From CAZDOD01 sp964506935 (GTDB lineage Bacteria; Desulfobacterota; Zymogenia; Zymogenales; Zymogenaceae), in contig CAZDOD010000141.1 in assembly GCA_964506935.1 (NCBI GenBank), positions 1 to 7,609 on the forward strand: DNA of 7,609 nucleotides. Direction: 5' to 3'. The stretch's first letter is position 1, and every line of letters begins with the position of its first letter. The notes under the pieces were generated by a model. It was not told where the DNA came from. It saw only the letters and a list, made by a program, of their open reading frames with translations, and did no database searches. Positions 5,463 through 7,609 of the stretch are shown here, piece after piece. Made by a program: the position numbers and the translations under genes.

Positions 5463-7001
5463 TTAACCGAAGTATCTCTCCCTGTTGGCCAGGATATAGT
5501 CTGCCGCCCTGTGCGCCATCGCCATAACGGCCATCATGTTGTGGGAGCTCGATGTCGACGGGCAGACCGAAGCGTCTACGACGAAGAGGTTCTTGACATC
5601 GTGGCTCTCCATGTAGTTGCCAACGACGGATGTCTTCGGATCTGGCCCCATCCTGCACGTCCCCTGGATGTGGAATGCCATTATAGAATTGCCGCAGGGT
5701 TTTATCCCCCTCTCGTCGACGACCGATATCTGGGATACATCGTCGATAATCGCGGGCACCTCGTACATGAAGACGACTTTTTTCGCCCCGGCCGCGAACA
5801 TGACCTTCGCCCCCTCCTTCATCCCCTTCATCATCCTGTTTTTCGTGTCCTCTCTCATCTCGTAGTAAATTTGTTGCCTCCCGTATCTATTGAGCTTCAC
5901 CTCGCCGCTCGGCTCCTCGGGGACGAGGATCATCATCCCCGCCATGTAATTGTATCCGGTCATCATCTCCTTTGTCTCGAGGCCAAATCCCGGCATAATG
6001 TTCGCCACGAGTCCCGGCATGCCGAATGCGCCCTCCATGCGAAATCCCGAAAGCCCCCTCTCCTCATCGACCTCCTCGAACTCATCGCAGAAATATCCCT
6101 GGGTCAAGCCTCTGTGGCCGTTTATCTCTTCCGAAAATATCCCGGCCACGATAGTCTGGGGCTGGAGGATGAGATTTTTCCCCACTACTCCGCTCGAATT
6201 GGCGATGGCGGAGTTCAGAAGTATCTGGTCGGTGTTTATCGTGTTCGCCGCAAGCATAATAACCTTCGCCGTGACCTCTATCTTCGCCTTTTCTTTTTTC
6301 GTCTTCGGATCCAATATCGATCCCGTTACCTTGTGGGCCTTCCCACCCTTTTCCTTGACACGCTCGGCCCTAGCATAGACATATAGCTTTGCCCCGCTCT
6401 CTATTGCCATCGGGATGTAGTTTATGCTCACGGCCTGCTTTGCGTTGTATGTGCACCCCAAGAGGCAGTAGCCGCATCCCAAACACCCCTCGCGGTTATG
6501 GTTGAAATTGCCTCCCGAATAGCCGAGGTTCTCCACCCCCCTCTTGACAATTAGATTATTCTTGTTTAGCTCGTCATCCCTGATTTTTTTTACCTTTAAT
6601 ATCCCCTCGGCCTTCTCGAAGTATGGCCGCATGATCTCGGGAGTCATATCGGTTATCCCGAACTCCTTCTCCCACCTCCTCAAGACGGGGTCGTGGATGC
6701 GGACGCAGTCGGCGACGTTGACCACCGTCCCGCCACCTACGCATTTCCCCTGCATTATGGCGACCGACAAATCCTTCGTCGCCCGTGCCGCCCGCTGCTG
6801 GTAGAGCTCCCCCATCATGTCGGGCTCCCGCTGGTTTAAGCTTGAACCCTTGAAGTATCCCCCCTCCTCGAGGAGGATGACCGAATATCCCGCCCCGGCC
6901 ATCTCCATCGCCATGACGCCGCCCGATGACCCCGAACCTATGATACAGACATCACACGACTCAGTGACATCTTTATAAATATCTTTAGGATGTATTATCA
7001 T
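5463..7001 (-). CDS. GMC-family FAD-dependent oxidoreductase (sugar/alcohol dehydrogenase-like large subunit)
   Basis: A 512-residue flavoprotein when started at the ATG at 7001, which has AAGGAG 6 bases upstream. The frame runs on to a TTG at 7055 inside the preceding gene, which I reject. The N-terminus holds the FAD-binding Rossmann motif CIIGSGSSGG (19-28) with the acidic ribose-binding end ILLEEGG. GGGT-x-VN (89-95) follows. The C-terminal GMC domain carries HIQGTCRMGPDP (444-455) and SSSHNMMAVMAMAHRAAD (484-501). His444 and His487 are the likely catalytic His pair, with Asn488 beside the second. Residues 173-183 form C-x2-C-x2-C-x3-C (GCLGCGYCLLGCTYNAKQ), as in bacterial relatives of long-chain alcohol and cholesterol oxidases. 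There is no signal peptide. The gene lies 28 bases after a Tat-signal small subunit of the gluconate 2-dehydrogenase type, so the enzyme is probably a periplasmic dehydrogenase exported as a complex. The substrate is unknown. Confidence 0.87.
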   Translation of the reverse strand: MIIHPKDIYKDVTESCDVCIIGSGSSGGVMAMEMAGAGYSVILLEEGGYFKGSSLNQREPDMMGELYQQRAARATKDLSVAIMQGKCVGGGTVVNVADCVRIHDPVLRRWEKEFGITDMTPEIMRPYFEKAEGILKVKKIRDDELNKNNLIVKRGVENLGYSGGNFNHNREGCLGCGYCLLGCTYNAKQAVSINYIPMAIESGAKLYVYARAERVKEKGGKAHKVTGSILDPKTKKEKAKIEVTAKVIMLAANTINTDQILLNSAIANSSGVVGKNLILQPQTIVAGIFSEEINGHRGLTQGYFCDEFEEVDEERGLSGFRMEGAFGMPGLVANIMPGFGLETKEMMTGYNYMAGMMILVPEEPSGEVKLNRYGRQQIYYEMREDTKNRMMKGMKEGAKVMFAAGAKKVVFMYEVPAIIDDVSQISVVDERGIKPCGNSIMAFHIQGTCRMGPDPKTSVVGNYMESHDVKNLFVVDASVCPSTSSSHNMMAVMAMAHRAADYILANRERYFG

Positions 7002-7029
7002 CGATAACTCCTTTTTTAAATCGTCACGA

Positions 7030-7587
7030 CTATACCCACGGGCCGTCGTAGCCAATATGCGGCCAGACCTTCTCGTTTGTATAAAAACCCATCAGGCAGA
7101 GTTTCTTTACGCCGAGAAAGGCACCCCTGAGGAGCGCAACACTGCTGTTCTCCCAGGCCTTTAGATATTCATCCTGCTCCTCTATTCCCATCTCCGTAAA
7201 CCGCTTGAACTTGAACTGCAAGAAGAGAGGCCCGTGCTCGAGGAGTGTGATGACGCTCTTGAAATCCTTCTGCACCTCGGGATAGTCGGTCGCCGCAAAA
7301 CCGTCGAAAAATTCTACCACGCCACAATCGAGTGCCCCCTCGGGGTACGGCCCTCCCCTCGGGACGATTCTGTCGGCAAATGCCGAAATCACGGCGTATC
7401 CCTTATCGTCCAAAAATTTCAGATCGGAGGGTTTTCCCTGATATCCACCGCAGCTCGACGCCAACCCGCCGAGGCTCGTTGCCGAGGCAACAATCGCAAG
7501 GCCCTTCAGAAAAGCCCTCCTCGTAGTTCCGAGGCCCGTGAGGATATTGTCATTGATGTTATCATTATATTTGTTTGGATTACTCAT
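7030..7587 (-). CDS. Gluconate 2-dehydrogenase subunit 3 family protein with Tat signal
   Basis: A 185-residue small subunit of the type that partners GMC dehydrogenases (gluconate, sorbitol and fructose dehydrogenases). The N-terminus carries a twin-arginine signal, TTRRAFLKG (Arg23-Arg24) with a mild hydrophobic stretch to about residue 45. ASSCGG after it could be a lipidation site (Cys46), though the -3 residue is Ala, so this is uncertain. The body matches the family: FADRIVPRGGPYPEGALDCGVVEF (split around residues 70-93), the middle EQDEYLKAWENSS, and the C-terminal FYTNEKVWPHIGYDGPW. The start is fixed by AGGAGG (7597-7592) only 4 bases before the ATG. In known members this subunit provides the Tat signal for the large subunit, which fits the signal-less oxidoreductase gene that follows. 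The promoter is beyond the right edge, so further genes could precede it in the same operon. Confidence 0.82.
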   Translation of the reverse strand: MSNPNKYNDNINDNILTGLGTTRRAFLKGLAIVASATSLGGLASSCGGYQGKPSDLKFLDDKGYAVISAFADRIVPRGGPYPEGALDCGVVEFFDGFAATDYPEVQKDFKSVITLLEHGPLFLQFKFKRFTEMGIEEQDEYLKAWENSSVALLRGAFLGVKKLCLMGFYTNEKVWPHIGYDGPWV

Positions 7588-7609
7588 ATGTCCTCCTAAA
7601 AGGATAATT

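Noticed and set aside
5511..6386. A 291-codon plus-strand open frame inside the GMC gene
   Set aside because: It is antisense to a well-supported FAD enzyme. Its translation is rich in His and Arg with no recognisable domain, as expected of the complement of a GC-rich coding frame.
1..7609. tRNA, rRNA, CRISPR, insertion sequence, phage or defence genes
   Set aside because: I saw no cloverleaf, repeat-spacer pattern, transposase, integrase or known defence domain on either strand. The genes are housekeeping and envelope types.

Overview
The window looks like ordinary chromosome from a Gram-negative bacterium, most likely a Deltaproteobacterium or Desulfobacterota-type lineage. The evidence is a CpoB/YbgF-type periplasmic lipoprotein, several exported envelope proteins, strong AGGAGG-type ribosome binding sites, and a cpoB-LysM-(dprA?) gene order that I recall from Geobacter-like genomes. 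Base composition is fairly balanced. I see no tRNA, rRNA, CRISPR, insertion sequence or phage gene.

Left part (1-2300, minus strand): a cpoB-like TPR lipoprotein gene with a good tandem promoter is followed by a LysM-domain exported protein gene, and this pair ends at a clear Rho-independent terminator (115-147). Beyond it, the first 74 bases may be the 5' end of dprA, cut by the window edge. The LysM protein has an interesting C-terminal half that appears to be two copies of one domain.

Middle part (2400-5350, plus strand): transcribed divergently from cpoB are a DUF4349 membrane lipoprotein, a CCA-adding enzyme/poly(A) polymerase family tRNA nucleotidyltransferase with an HD domain, and a small multi-pass membrane protein whose start overlaps the cca end by 34 bases. 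A strong 11-bp hairpin sits in the gap before cca and buries the only Shine-Dalgarno sequence there, while leaving the cca start codon 9 bases downstream.

Right part (5460-7609, minus strand): a two-gene unit encodes a Tat-exported small subunit of the gluconate 2-dehydrogenase subunit 3 family and a GMC-family FAD oxidoreductase, converging on the plus-strand genes with a terminator hairpin between. The oxidoreductase has no signal peptide of its own, so it is probably exported by hitchhiking on the small subunit. It carries a ferredoxin-like four-cysteine motif. The substrate cannot be told from sequence, and no cytochrome c subunit is visible in the window.

No clearly new system is present. 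The best leads are the cca leader hairpin, the duplicated domain of the LysM protein and the cysteine motif of the GMC enzyme.
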